Shown: positions 44,501-51,859 of the stretch, one piece after another
Position numbering within the stretch: position 1 is the first letter of the stretch
How the letters are laid out: every line of letters starts with the position of its first letter
Assembly: GCA_964455905.1 (NCBI GenBank)
Contig: CAYVYN010000001.1
Coordinates: 186,001 to 250,000, forward strand
Source: CAIJXB01 sp964455905
Lineage (GTDB): Bacteria; Chlamydiota; Chlamydiia; Chlamydiales; Rhabdochlamydiaceae
DNA length: 64,000 nt
Reading direction: 5' to 3'
Position numbers and translations under genes: made by a program
Notes under the pieces: generated by a model
Told to the model about the DNA's origin: nothing
What the model saw: the letters and a program-made list of their open reading frames with translations, nothing else
Database searches by the model: none

Positions 44501-45096
44501 CACTCTCCCACACCCTTAATCATTCCGAAGAAAGAACTTTAGGAAATGAAAGTAAAGCACTAGAGCTCTTCGAGCTGGCCTTAGAAGAACTCGGTCTTTC
44601 GAGAAAAACATTCCCGCTCCTTACGTTAAATTTCACGAATACGCCCTTAAGAAAAAGCATTGCATCCTATATTACAAAAAGATGGAAAGATCTCTTTCAA
44701 ATTTCTTGTAGATCAGAAGGATTCAACTTCAATACTCTTTTTGGAAAAATTTTAAAAGGTGACTTTCAAGCAACGTGTATGTCTTGGAAACCTCACGTTA
44801 ACACACCTGGATTCACTCTAAACGCATTTAAATACGGTAATCAAGATATTAACTTTGCAAAATGGGCAAATCCTAAATTTCAAAAACTATTAGAGCTAGA
44901 AAGAGAGGAACTTGATCCCATAGAAAAAATCAAGCTGCTTTCCGAAGCCGAACAACTTTTAATACAAGAGGTTCCTTTATTTTCTCTTTTTTATGAAAGA
45001 GAACAAAATATAAAAAAGAATCACCTCCACCAAGTAGTATATTCTAGAACTACAGGGCTTGTTGATTTTAAATACGCCTATCTAGAAAGGAGATGA
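41581..45096 (+). CDS. Oligopeptide-binding-protein-like (SBP family 5) fusion, 1171 aa
   Basis: The C-terminal ~490 residues (from about 680) are a complete ABC-type peptide-binding protein of family 5 (OppA): SLDPRLAGDDYSHTITKMLFEGLTRL, then LKSYLFKLKKCYWSDGSPVCAQDFAYTWKKILSP, YSPVHHIIDK, FVCNGPFVIKK, NANLRRAFDLAIDK and ASTPLPLS. The first ~670 residues are unrecognised, mixed alpha/beta, possibly repeating. There is no signal peptide or lipobox at the N-terminus (MALSNTLSTSCTSDKAEPS), although OppA normally works outside the inner membrane. OppA alone is about 530 residues, so this is double length. No permease or ATPase gene is adjacent. No clear ribosome-binding site precedes the ATG. 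Domain call strong; cellular role open. Confidence 0.8.
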   Translation: MALSNTLSTSCTSDKAEPSIEKSISLPLKIEPILPYAMHSPEIVAHVKEMEQIVVKCIPPFFFQKTTSFFQTNLLTELPILSWEKPESSPGCIELSLLCLSSKEDSTATKIESILKEWVVPGKTTTLLSIKSLYFHWDQFSDKSFLVLNAKCLIESEKDLNKALTLLPSFSMQLTSCLKSPHSLKDFFSLRPLLQEFKQTQVHQQLVLLIEKLPLLFSSDLFLEMSRFFSLCPKSFCDPRAPRLITKILAFHFLMRTNLLRLISLFPEKKHLEIRYIRTNLTFPFGSKPVVGLVLGISPLGRHEFFEECHIAQATQMILPGTRIVKGSFYTYQGPQDPICTLYLELEKKDGTSFSATEINLLKQDLEEKLKRCVEKLVPSVFMARNEEETMRNILILSQELKRLSDLPQVMISLDSHTTSEISFTIILVRILKPGTPSLAKNFTTLKSEALFVSDRVQQVGFLKKTTPKEAHVFHLRFPKSSNLLRADNSVNFYLARSRASSILLEAIGPFRDYNGGMILKQGELFYQFQDAFSTISEKNPELLENFFFSLNPIEVQATLPLLSLEILFNQFLEAQKTKPIQKEDYFIKIEEHKKQLFTTIRIQDVSFKEELFSALAAQGLYSKSLVQSSIQMQGSLYVSIVFPHVDDKKQNLIIATLHEAIKKWVLKIQNQQVLNLSFLELPQSLDPRLAGDDYSHTITKMLFEGLTRLSETGKPELAAARSVEISKDLKSYLFKLKKCYWSDGSPVCAQDFAYTWKKILSPDFTTAFAHVFYPIKNARAAKENRCSIEDVGITVLGDYSLLVELEHPTPEFLELTAYSTYSPVHHIIDKIHPNWSIGRLEDFVCNGPFVIKKITNHTSYELTKNSFYWDKDHIRLQKILLSKNTTLVANEMFKNDEIHWLGRPMHPWEGSSNGISESFTVSAPIGIHWCIFNTEKFPFNNANLRRAFDLAIDKNDLTKKIPYEHLPASTPLPLSHTLNHSEERTLGNESKALELFELALEELGLSRKTFPLLTLNFTNTPLRKSIASYITKRWKDLFQISCRSEGFNFNTLFGKILKGDFQATCMSWKPHVNTPGFTLNAFKYGNQDINFAKWANPKFQKLLELEREELDPIEKIKLLSEAEQLLIQEVPLFSLFYEREQNIKKNHLHQVVYSRTTGLVDFKYAYLERR

Positions 45097-45148
45097 TTAT
45101 TTTGTTGAAAACAAAAAATTTACATAAACTTATAACTATAGGTGAAAT

Positions 45149-45475
45149 ATGTTAGTAAATCTAAAAACAGAAGATGCTAGACTTAATAAAAAAAACCCAC
45201 TTACAATAGCTTTTCATCCTGATGTTCAAAATTCTTTTGATGCTGAAAGGAAATTAAAAGATGCTCCGATAGGCTCTTTTTTAACTTTCTCTACCGACGA
45301 TAAACGTAACTACTGCTCTGCTGTCTGGGAAAATGGAGAAATTGTGACAAATCCACTTCATTGGGATGTATCAGGAAGCTGGAAAAATGGTACAGGCGGC
45401 CCTTTTGCAACAGTTGAAGATCTTTTAGACCACTTAGTGAATGGCCTTATTCCTATAGCTTTTACAACCTATTAA
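45149..45475 (+). CDS. Small protein with possible SH2-like fold
   Basis: A 108-residue cytoplasmic protein without signal or membrane span, preceded by AGGTGA. By eye, residues 30-100 resemble an SH2 domain: ERKLKDAPIGSFLTFST recalls the 'L-x-x-x-P-x-G-x-F-L-V-R-x-S' opening, RNYCSAVWENGEIV the central strands, and GGPFATVEDLLDHLV the 'F-x-S-L-x-x-L-V-x-H' end. The phosphotyrosine-binding arginine of FLVR is replaced by Phe, so if the fold is right, classical binding would be lost or rebuilt. This could be chance. A strong terminator follows, and the OppA fusion lies just upstream, so the two may share a transcript. Confidence 0.5.
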   Translation: MLVNLKTEDARLNKKNPLTIAFHPDVQNSFDAERKLKDAPIGSFLTFSTDDKRNYCSAVWENGEIVTNPLHWDVSGSWKNGTGGPFATVEDLLDHLVNGLIPIAFTTY

Positions 45476-45482
45476 TTAAGTC

Positions 45483-45513
45483 AAAGAGCCCCTTCATAAA
45501 GGGGCTCTTTTTA
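45483..45513 (+). terminator. Rho-independent terminator
   Basis: AAAGAGCCCCTT (45483-45494) pairs perfectly with AAGGGGCTCTTT (45499-45510) around a four-base loop, followed by further T residues. It ends the OppA-fusion / SH2-like transcription unit. Confidence 0.93.
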
Positions 45514-45586
45514 TCTTCTTATTAATTCTCTATAATTACATTTTTTTGATCAAAAAATTCCCATTAGAAAGTTCTGTTTACTCTAA

Positions 45587-46558
45587 ATGGCACCTTCTTA
45601 TATTCTCTATTCTTTCAAGCGAGCTCTTATGAAAAAAACTTCTTTTGTCCAACCTAAAACACTTCTTGCCTGGGCTATTTGCGCAAGCTTGCTCTCTTCT
45701 TTGTCTTATACTATAATGCTCACATTCGCAAAATTTTCTTTAGAGTTTTGCACAACGAACCAACTCGCTTTTTTTCGAAGCCTTATATCCTTTTTTCTCA
45801 CAGTAGGGGTCACAGCATTTTCTTCCCAAAAGGGATCCTATATAAGTTTTTTAAAAACAACAGAAATAAATATTCATTTAATACGCTGTTCATCAGCATT
45901 GATTGCTGTGTATTTATATATGTACTCAATAAAAAATATTTCGATTACGGAAGGATCTCTTCTTTTCAATACTAGCCCCTTTTTCATCCCTTTTATTGCG
46001 TATTTCTGGAAAAAATCCCCCATAGACGTCAAGATTTGGCCGGGAATTTTCACTGCCTTTTTAGGGTTAGCTCTTTTAGCTCATCCAAGTAATAGTTATT
46101 ATACACCTTCATTCTGGATAGCACTACTAGCAGGAATCATGGGAGCGGTCTCTGTTGTTGCCCTTCGTTTTTCCCACTACAGCGAACCCCTTTTTAGAAG
46201 CTTATTTTATTATGGAGTATTTTCAACTATAGTTACCGGAATTATCTGTTCTCCTGAAGGACTAAATCTTTCTTCCGTTCTACAAACCAAAGCACTTCTT
46301 CCCATTTTAGTCGTTGGAATTACAGGGTTTTCTTATCAAGTTCTGATTGCTGTTGCGATCAAATACGCCCCTGCTAAACAAATAGGACCTTTTTTTTATA
46401 TTTCCGTAATTTTTGGAACTATTTTCGACCTAATGTTCTGGCAAAAAACTCTAAAACCAGTTGAAATATTAGGTATATTTCTAATTATTGCAGGCCTTTT
46501 TTTGATGATTTTCCTAGTAAAATCGAAAAAAACAGACAAAATTTCTTTCAGCGAATAA
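45587..46558 (+). CDS. EamA/DMT-family membrane transporter
   Basis: A ten-span drug/metabolite transporter made of two EamA repeats. The first covers LLSSLSYTIMLTFAKFSLEFCTTNQLAFFRSLISFFL through GIFTAFLGLALLAHPS; the second covers IALLAGIMGAVSVVALRFSH through VEILGIFLIIAGLFLMIFLV. At 323 residues it fits the family (about 300). Another in-frame ATG at 45629 gives 309 residues and a more natural N-terminus; neither has a strong site. In chlamydiae and rickettsiae some members import S-adenosylmethionine, but the substrate here cannot be decided. Confidence 0.82.
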   Translation: MAPSYILYSFKRALMKKTSFVQPKTLLAWAICASLLSSLSYTIMLTFAKFSLEFCTTNQLAFFRSLISFFLTVGVTAFSSQKGSYISFLKTTEINIHLIRCSSALIAVYLYMYSIKNISITEGSLLFNTSPFFIPFIAYFWKKSPIDVKIWPGIFTAFLGLALLAHPSNSYYTPSFWIALLAGIMGAVSVVALRFSHYSEPLFRSLFYYGVFSTIVTGIICSPEGLNLSSVLQTKALLPILVVGITGFSYQVLIAVAIKYAPAKQIGPFFYISVIFGTIFDLMFWQKTLKPVEILGIFLIIAGLFLMIFLVKSKKTDKISFSE

Positions 46559-46579
46559 AAAAACAGACTTTTTCAGTTT

Positions 46580-46607
46580 TTGACAAAAAACTTGTGGATT
46601 ATATAAT
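46580..46607 (+). promoter_or_regulatory. Perfect consensus sigma-70-type promoter
   Basis: TTGACA (46580-46585), a 16-base spacer and TATAAT (46602-46607): both hexamers match consensus exactly. Transcription would begin near 46614, ahead of the ATG at 46651. A longer upstream reading frame from a GTG at 46594 falls inside this promoter and is therefore not used. Confidence 0.8.
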
Positions 46608-46650
46608 CGCAAAAAAATTACCGTCTATCTCATATCCTATGGTGAGCCTC

Positions 46651-49317
46651 ATGATTAAAAATTCTTATAAAATAGCTAAACAACTGTCTCTTTGCTGCAG
46701 TTCTCTAATACTTCTTTCTCTTGTTCAAGGAAAAACTTCTTCCCAAGACCTTTCTTTGCTAAAACGTGTTAAAGAGCACTGGAAGGAAGGCGACTACTCT
46801 TTAGCAAAAAAACAAATCCAAACCTACCTCAATAAGAACCCTACCGCTGAACTCTCAGAAGAGCTCCATTTACTTTTAGGTGATATTTACTTTCAAGAAG
46901 GCAATTTCACAATTGCTTTAGAAGAATACAACCAAATAGAAAGAACCGATCTTTTAGAAAAAGCTCAATACAATAAGGCTCTCTGTTTATACGAAAATAA
47001 AAAAATCGATGAGCTCTATTCATTAACCCAATCAACTTCGTTCCTTTTAAACTTAAATAACGAAGAAAAAAATTCAATCTTATACCTTACAGCTTCATCT
47101 CTTTTTACATTACAAAAAACAACAGACCAATCTCCTGAAAAAGACTTGCTAAATAAAGCAAGAATACTCTTCGAAGAATGTTTAAAAAGTAACTTCGCTA
47201 AAAACTCCCTACCACTTCTTGCAGAAATTTACATATTACAAAAAGAAAATGCTAGAGCCGCTAACTGTTATCTTGCATTAGCTAGCGAAAACCCCTCTGA
47301 AAAAGCAGACCTGACGTCTGCTGCAGCTCTTCTTCTTGCCGATACAGACCCAAGCCAAGCTTTAGAACTCATACAATCGATCCTACCGCTGGATTCAGCG
47401 CAAAAAGCTGCAACTGTCTTCAACTGTATTGTCCTAGAATATCAACTAAAACAATTTAAAGAAGTAGTGGACACCTATAAAAAACATGAATCTTTTATTA
47501 ATTCAGAAACAGAACGCACGACAAATTACTTAGTAGGAAAAAGCCTATACTATTTAACTGACTACAAAGAAGCTCCGATATATCTACTAAAAACGCTAGA
47601 AGACGGCAACTCTTCTCTTTCCAGCAAAAAAACAGCCTATCTTATGCTTTTAGATTGCGCGTACAAAACACAAAACATCTATCTATATAAAGAAGTTTGG
47701 AAGAACACAAATTTTCTTACGGAAAATACAGATGATCCCAAAATCCATTTAGCGTATTTAGATCTTTTAAAATTATATGAAAAAAAAGAAGAACTCATAG
47801 AGGAATCGAGAGCCTTTTTAGCTAAGTATCCAGAAAATCTTGAAGAAGATAAGGTTCATCTAAATCTAACTTATGCACTCTATGATTCCGAAAACTGGGA
47901 GCAAACAGAAAGTCTTATTACCGATTTTCTAGAAAAACACAGTAATCATCCTTCAAAAACCAACCTTTTAAGGCTAAAAGTCAACTGCGCTAGTAAACAA
48001 TTACAAAATTCTTCTAGTGAAAAACTTTCGGACCTGGAAAACCATTGGATTGCCGTCTTAGAAAACACCTTAGAAAATCCAGGTGTATTTTCCTCAGAAG
48101 AAAAAGAAAACTACCAACTTGAATTAATTAAGAATCTATTTAAAAAAGAGCAATTCTCTAAGACCTTAGAAACAATTGAAAAATTTCAAACAGAATTTTC
48201 CACAAGAGCATCTAACTATGACGTGCAACTAATGAAAGCTCTTTGCTATTTAAAAGATCCCGAAGCTAAACTTCTTTTTGCTTTGCACGCTGAAAAACTG
48301 CTACAAAACTACGAACAAAATGGAGATTTTCCTTCTTTAAGACTACATCTTTTTAATACCTATCTAAAATTGGCTGATGAGTCTCTCCTTCAAACAAAAA
48401 ATGATCTATTAGAAAAAGCAGCCAACCACCTATTTTACATCTTTCAAAATAAAGAAAATCCAATAAAAGATGAAAACATAAAATGGCTTACAGATTATTA
48501 TTATAAAAATGCAGAACACTCATTAATAGCACTAGACAGAGCAAATTTATTACTTGAACATCTTGTAAATAACACTCCAGCTAATCAAAAAATAAACGAA
48601 ACTACCGTATATAAATTATGTAAAATTCTTTCTTACAAATCCGAGAATGAAAAAAAACTAGAACTACTTGATAAATGTATAACCGCTAACAATCTTTCCT
48701 CAAATCCAGAAACAAACCTGCAAAAAGAGCTTTTTTTCGAACTAGCCAAAACTAGTCAACAACTCGGTAAAACAGAAAAAGCATTGGATCTTTATGACAC
48801 ATTAATTCGAAGCTGCGACTCTTCTTTAATCGGCGCTATTTCACTTATTGAACGATCAAAACTTCTCTTTACTTATATGAAAACCGAAGAAAAAACAGAA
48901 AACAACCCCGTATGCTTAGAAATATTAAGCAACTTAAAAGATTTAGAAATGCGTCTAGACCCATTGGTAGAACCTATCTGCTTAGAAGCTGGGCTAGAGT
49001 ATATAACCTGTAAAACATCTCTTTCAGAAAATCAAGCAGAGTACAACCAAAAAACAGCAAACCTTTTTCGACTTTTTAAAGATACTTTCAGCTCTTCTCC
49101 TTTATACACTAAAGAAAACCTAGGAGAAAAATGGACTCTTGTAGATGCTTATATGAAATTTGCTGAACTAGAAATTCTTCGCTTAGATGGTCTTTCTTTG
49201 GAAGATTGTAAAATTATTGACAATAAGCTAAAAGCATTAGAAAAAAACACAAATACACCTGAGTCCTTGAAAAACCGAATTCAAATAAGCCGTCGGGAGT
49301 TAAGCGAAAACCTATGA
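46651..49317 (+). CDS. Exported TPR-repeat protein, 888 aa
   Basis: I start it at 46651 (GGTGAG five bases upstream, downstream of a perfect promoter). Residues 1-29 form a signal sequence (IAKQLSLCCSSLILLSLVQGK). The rest is almost wholly alpha-helical TPR-like repeats, for example LHLLLGDIYFQEGNFTIALEEYNQI, FELAKTSQQLGKTEKALDLYDTLI and YLVGKSLYYLTDYKEAPIYLLKTL, forming a superhelical scaffold. No catalytic motif. It likely sits in the periplasm as an assembly platform. Its stop overlaps the vWA gene (ATGA), so products are made in a fixed ratio. Specific function unknown. Confidence 0.75.
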   Translation: MIKNSYKIAKQLSLCCSSLILLSLVQGKTSSQDLSLLKRVKEHWKEGDYSLAKKQIQTYLNKNPTAELSEELHLLLGDIYFQEGNFTIALEEYNQIERTDLLEKAQYNKALCLYENKKIDELYSLTQSTSFLLNLNNEEKNSILYLTASSLFTLQKTTDQSPEKDLLNKARILFEECLKSNFAKNSLPLLAEIYILQKENARAANCYLALASENPSEKADLTSAAALLLADTDPSQALELIQSILPLDSAQKAATVFNCIVLEYQLKQFKEVVDTYKKHESFINSETERTTNYLVGKSLYYLTDYKEAPIYLLKTLEDGNSSLSSKKTAYLMLLDCAYKTQNIYLYKEVWKNTNFLTENTDDPKIHLAYLDLLKLYEKKEELIEESRAFLAKYPENLEEDKVHLNLTYALYDSENWEQTESLITDFLEKHSNHPSKTNLLRLKVNCASKQLQNSSSEKLSDLENHWIAVLENTLENPGVFSSEEKENYQLELIKNLFKKEQFSKTLETIEKFQTEFSTRASNYDVQLMKALCYLKDPEAKLLFALHAEKLLQNYEQNGDFPSLRLHLFNTYLKLADESLLQTKNDLLEKAANHLFYIFQNKENPIKDENIKWLTDYYYKNAEHSLIALDRANLLLEHLVNNTPANQKINETTVYKLCKILSYKSENEKKLELLDKCITANNLSSNPETNLQKELFFELAKTSQQLGKTEKALDLYDTLIRSCDSSLIGAISLIERSKLLFTYMKTEEKTENNPVCLEILSNLKDLEMRLDPLVEPICLEAGLEYITCKTSLSENQAEYNQKTANLFRLFKDTFSSSPLYTKENLGEKWTLVDAYMKFAELEILRLDGLSLEDCKIIDNKLKALEKNTNTPESLKNRIQISRRELSENL

Positions 49318-51179
49318 ATGAACCTACAAAGAACTTTTCCCATAAAACAGGTCTTTTAGCTAAATGCCTCCTAGCATCACTTGCGCTACACTCTGCTGCT
49401 ATTTATTTTTTTATTCAATACCCAATTTCTATAAAAGAAATGGGCGATTCGTTTTTTCAAAATACCACTCCAATAGCAAAAGAGTTGGACCCCGATACTC
49501 TTTATGACCCAAAAGACTCCACTTTAGATGATTTTTTCGCAGAATTTGCAGCAAACCGGCCTACTCCAGCTCCCCAAACCTTAAAAGAAATTCTAGCAAA
49601 ACACCCTCTTTTATTAGAAAATTCACAAGACCAATTTTTGGTTTCGACTTCTCAAATATCTGGACTAGAAGAACACGTGAAAGAAAATCAGCCACTAGCC
49701 CCTGTAACTTTTACTTTTGAGCCCGAAGAGCCTATTGCGTTAGCTATTACCAACGTAGCCCCCTCTCAACCCCCTGTAACTACAGCCAATGCGAAATTCG
49801 AGTCCCCTAGCGCCTTTCTTCCTGCTGATGAATTTCTAATAGCTGCACCTCTCATAGATGATAGAGTTTTATCTGAAAAAGATTTAAACGAACAATTGTC
49901 CACTCCTGATTTAGAAAATATCTCTACTTATAAAAATAGCGCGGTAACAAATACGTCCCCGTCCTTAGAAATGGAGGTTATTCGATCTAGCGAAAAATTA
50001 GCACGTCTATTCATGGCTAATGACGCCGAACAACCTTTATTGGAAAAACCTACCTACACCTTTCCAAATAATGATGATACCATCTTCTCCTATCGACAAA
50101 ATTCAACGCTCGAAATTGATGACTATCTTCCAACCAAGGCACTTTATTCATTAAAGTGGAATGATAACTTTGACATTAAGACCTCTTTTTTTCCTGATGG
50201 CGATAGCTACATTTTTTCTATCACAGTCACACCCACGCAAAATTTAGAAGAGGAACGAATTAAACAAAACACCTACTTTCTTATAGATACTTCTTCTGAA
50301 ATAGAAAAACACAAGATTACCGTATTTAAAAAATCTGTCTTCAAAGCCCTGTCCTCTCTGCAAGAAGGCGACTTTTTCAATATCTACCTTTTAGATAAAA
50401 CGACCGAAAAACTCACTCCTTATAATCTTAAGGTTTCCTTACCAAATATTCGCTTAGCACAAGAATTTCTAGAAAAACATCAAGAAAAACCTTTTTTTGC
50501 TTCATTTGATTTACTCAAAGGACTCCAAGAGACCTTAAAACAAATACCAGAAGATGATGAAGTCCATACAGTGATTTTACTTACAAACGGAAAGCTCACG
50601 TCAAATCCTTCGGTTACCAAAAAAGAAATCACTAAACTCTTAGAAAAAAATGAAGGAAAAATTAACTTATTCACTATAACTGCCGGTAAAAATAATAATA
50701 TTGTCAACTTAGACATGCTCAGTTCCCTTTTCGGAGGAAAGCTTCTTTATTCAGACACTAATGCGTCTTTACCAAGAAAACTCGGTTCTTTTATAAAAAG
50801 CCTTCATTCTCCATTAATTAAAGATATATCTATTTCCTTAGAAACAGCAGATCCTAAAGCTAACATTTCCATTTTTCCTTTAAACACCAAAACGCCTAAT
50901 TTACATCAAAAAGAGCCGTTTATCATTATGGGAAAAATAAACCGATTAACTCCAATTTCACTCACGTTAGAAGGAAGAAATGAAGAAGGTTGGATTCTTT
51001 TACAAAAAGAGCTCGACTTTGAAATGGCCGAAGAATCCTCAAACGCAATAAAAAAAGAATGGGAACTTCGTCAAACAGCTTCTTTATATGGGAAATTTCT
51101 AGAGGATTCTAAGTCCATCCATCTAAAAGAAGCAAAAGAAGTTTTAAAAACAGCTCACGGTAGGACTCTTGGAGAATGA
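49314..51179 (+). CDS. Membrane-anchored vWA-domain protein
   Basis: The 621-residue protein has one N-terminal membrane span (LLAKCLLASLALHSAAIYFFI, about 14-34). A Pro/Thr/Ser-rich periplasmic linker (about 40-270) follows, then a von Willebrand A domain (about 318-490). The vWA core shows TYFLIDTSSEIEKHKI, LQEGDFFNIYLLD and VHTVILLTNGKLTSNP. The metal site (MIDAS) is degenerate: D-x-S-x-S reads DTSSE and the later Asp of 'TDG' is Asn (TNG). It forms a coupled trio with the TPR gene before and rsmD after. vWA plus TPR pairs occur in Bat-like and other envelope complexes, but no specific complex can be claimed. Confidence 0.75.
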   Translation: MNEPTKNFSHKTGLLAKCLLASLALHSAAIYFFIQYPISIKEMGDSFFQNTTPIAKELDPDTLYDPKDSTLDDFFAEFAANRPTPAPQTLKEILAKHPLLLENSQDQFLVSTSQISGLEEHVKENQPLAPVTFTFEPEEPIALAITNVAPSQPPVTTANAKFESPSAFLPADEFLIAAPLIDDRVLSEKDLNEQLSTPDLENISTYKNSAVTNTSPSLEMEVIRSSEKLARLFMANDAEQPLLEKPTYTFPNNDDTIFSYRQNSTLEIDDYLPTKALYSLKWNDNFDIKTSFFPDGDSYIFSITVTPTQNLEEERIKQNTYFLIDTSSEIEKHKITVFKKSVFKALSSLQEGDFFNIYLLDKTTEKLTPYNLKVSLPNIRLAQEFLEKHQEKPFFASFDLLKGLQETLKQIPEDDEVHTVILLTNGKLTSNPSVTKKEITKLLEKNEGKINLFTITAGKNNNIVNLDMLSSLFGGKLLYSDTNASLPRKLGSFIKSLHSPLIKDISISLETADPKANISIFPLNTKTPNLHQKEPFIIMGKINRLTPISLTLEGRNEEGWILLQKELDFEMAEESSNAIKKEWELRQTASLYGKFLEDSKSIHLKEAKEVLKTAHGRTLGE

Positions 51180-51739
51180 GTCTAAAAATTATCGGGGGAA
51201 CTTTTAAAAATCGAAGTATTCAATCCCCGAAAGGCCCCTTAACAAAACCAACTACATCCCTTCTAAGAAAAGCTGTATTTGATATTTCTCAAGGTATTAT
51301 CTCCGATGCTAACTTTCTAGATCTTTTTGCGTGCAGTGGCGCTATGGGAATTGAAGCTATTAGCCGCGGAGCTAAACATGCTACTTTTGTAGAACAAGAT
51401 AAAAAAACAGTAAAAACCTTAAAAGAAAACGTGTCTTTGCTTGAACTAGAAAAAGAAACTTCTATCTTTTGCTCAGATGTCTTTAAATTCGTCAAAAGCC
51501 CCGTCTTACAGGCGCCCTTCGACATCATCTATATAGATCCCCCTTATCCTCTTTCTAAAGACCCAAAACAACCAATACTTCATCTACTACAGTTTGTAGA
51601 AACAAGTAATCTACTGGCATCCTCAGGTACTTTGTTTTTAGAAGAAGGTCCCCCGATGACCTCTTTCAATTTAACTAGGTTAAAACTTAAAAACAGCAGA
51701 CGTTTTGGAGAATCCATTCTCCATCAATTCACTTTTTAA
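51176..51739 (+). CDS. rsmD: 16S rRNA (guanine966-N2)-methyltransferase RsmD
   Basis: Methylates G966 of 16S rRNA during 30S assembly. The 187-residue enzyme begins with LKIIGGTFKNRSIQSP and has the SAM-binding FLDLFACSGAMGIEAISRGAKHATFVEQD (about 42-70) and the catalytic IDPPYPL motif (D-P-P-Y). Length is normal. Its ATG overlaps the vWA stop (ATGA). A shared terminator lies 90 bases downstream. Confidence 0.92.
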   Translation: MSLKIIGGTFKNRSIQSPKGPLTKPTTSLLRKAVFDISQGIISDANFLDLFACSGAMGIEAISRGAKHATFVEQDKKTVKTLKENVSLLELEKETSIFCSDVFKFVKSPVLQAPFDIIYIDPPYPLSKDPKQPILHLLQFVETSNLLASSGTLFLEEGPPMTSFNLTRLKLKNSRRFGESILHQFTF

Positions 51740-51828
51740 AAGACAATAAGCCAGGTTAATAAAACAAGTATGGTTACCAAGATAAAACGAAAATTTTTTG
51801 TGAATTTCTTAAAAAAAAAGAAGAAATA

Positions 51829-51855
51829 AAAAAGCCCCCTAATAGGGGGCTTTTT
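51829..51855. terminator. Bidirectional terminator
   Basis: AAAAAGCCCCCT (51829-51840) and AGGGGGCTTTTT (51844-51855) form a perfect 12-bp stem with a three-base loop. A and T tracts on both sides serve both the rsmD operon (+) and the convergent repeat-protein gene (-), which ends only five bases away. Confidence 0.95.
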
Positions 51856-51859
51856 ACGC

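Noticed and set aside
46594..46650. Longer N-terminus of the TPR protein from a GTG start
   Set aside because: This start lies inside the perfect -35/-10 promoter and has no ribosome-binding site; the ATG at 46651 has one and starts a signal peptide.
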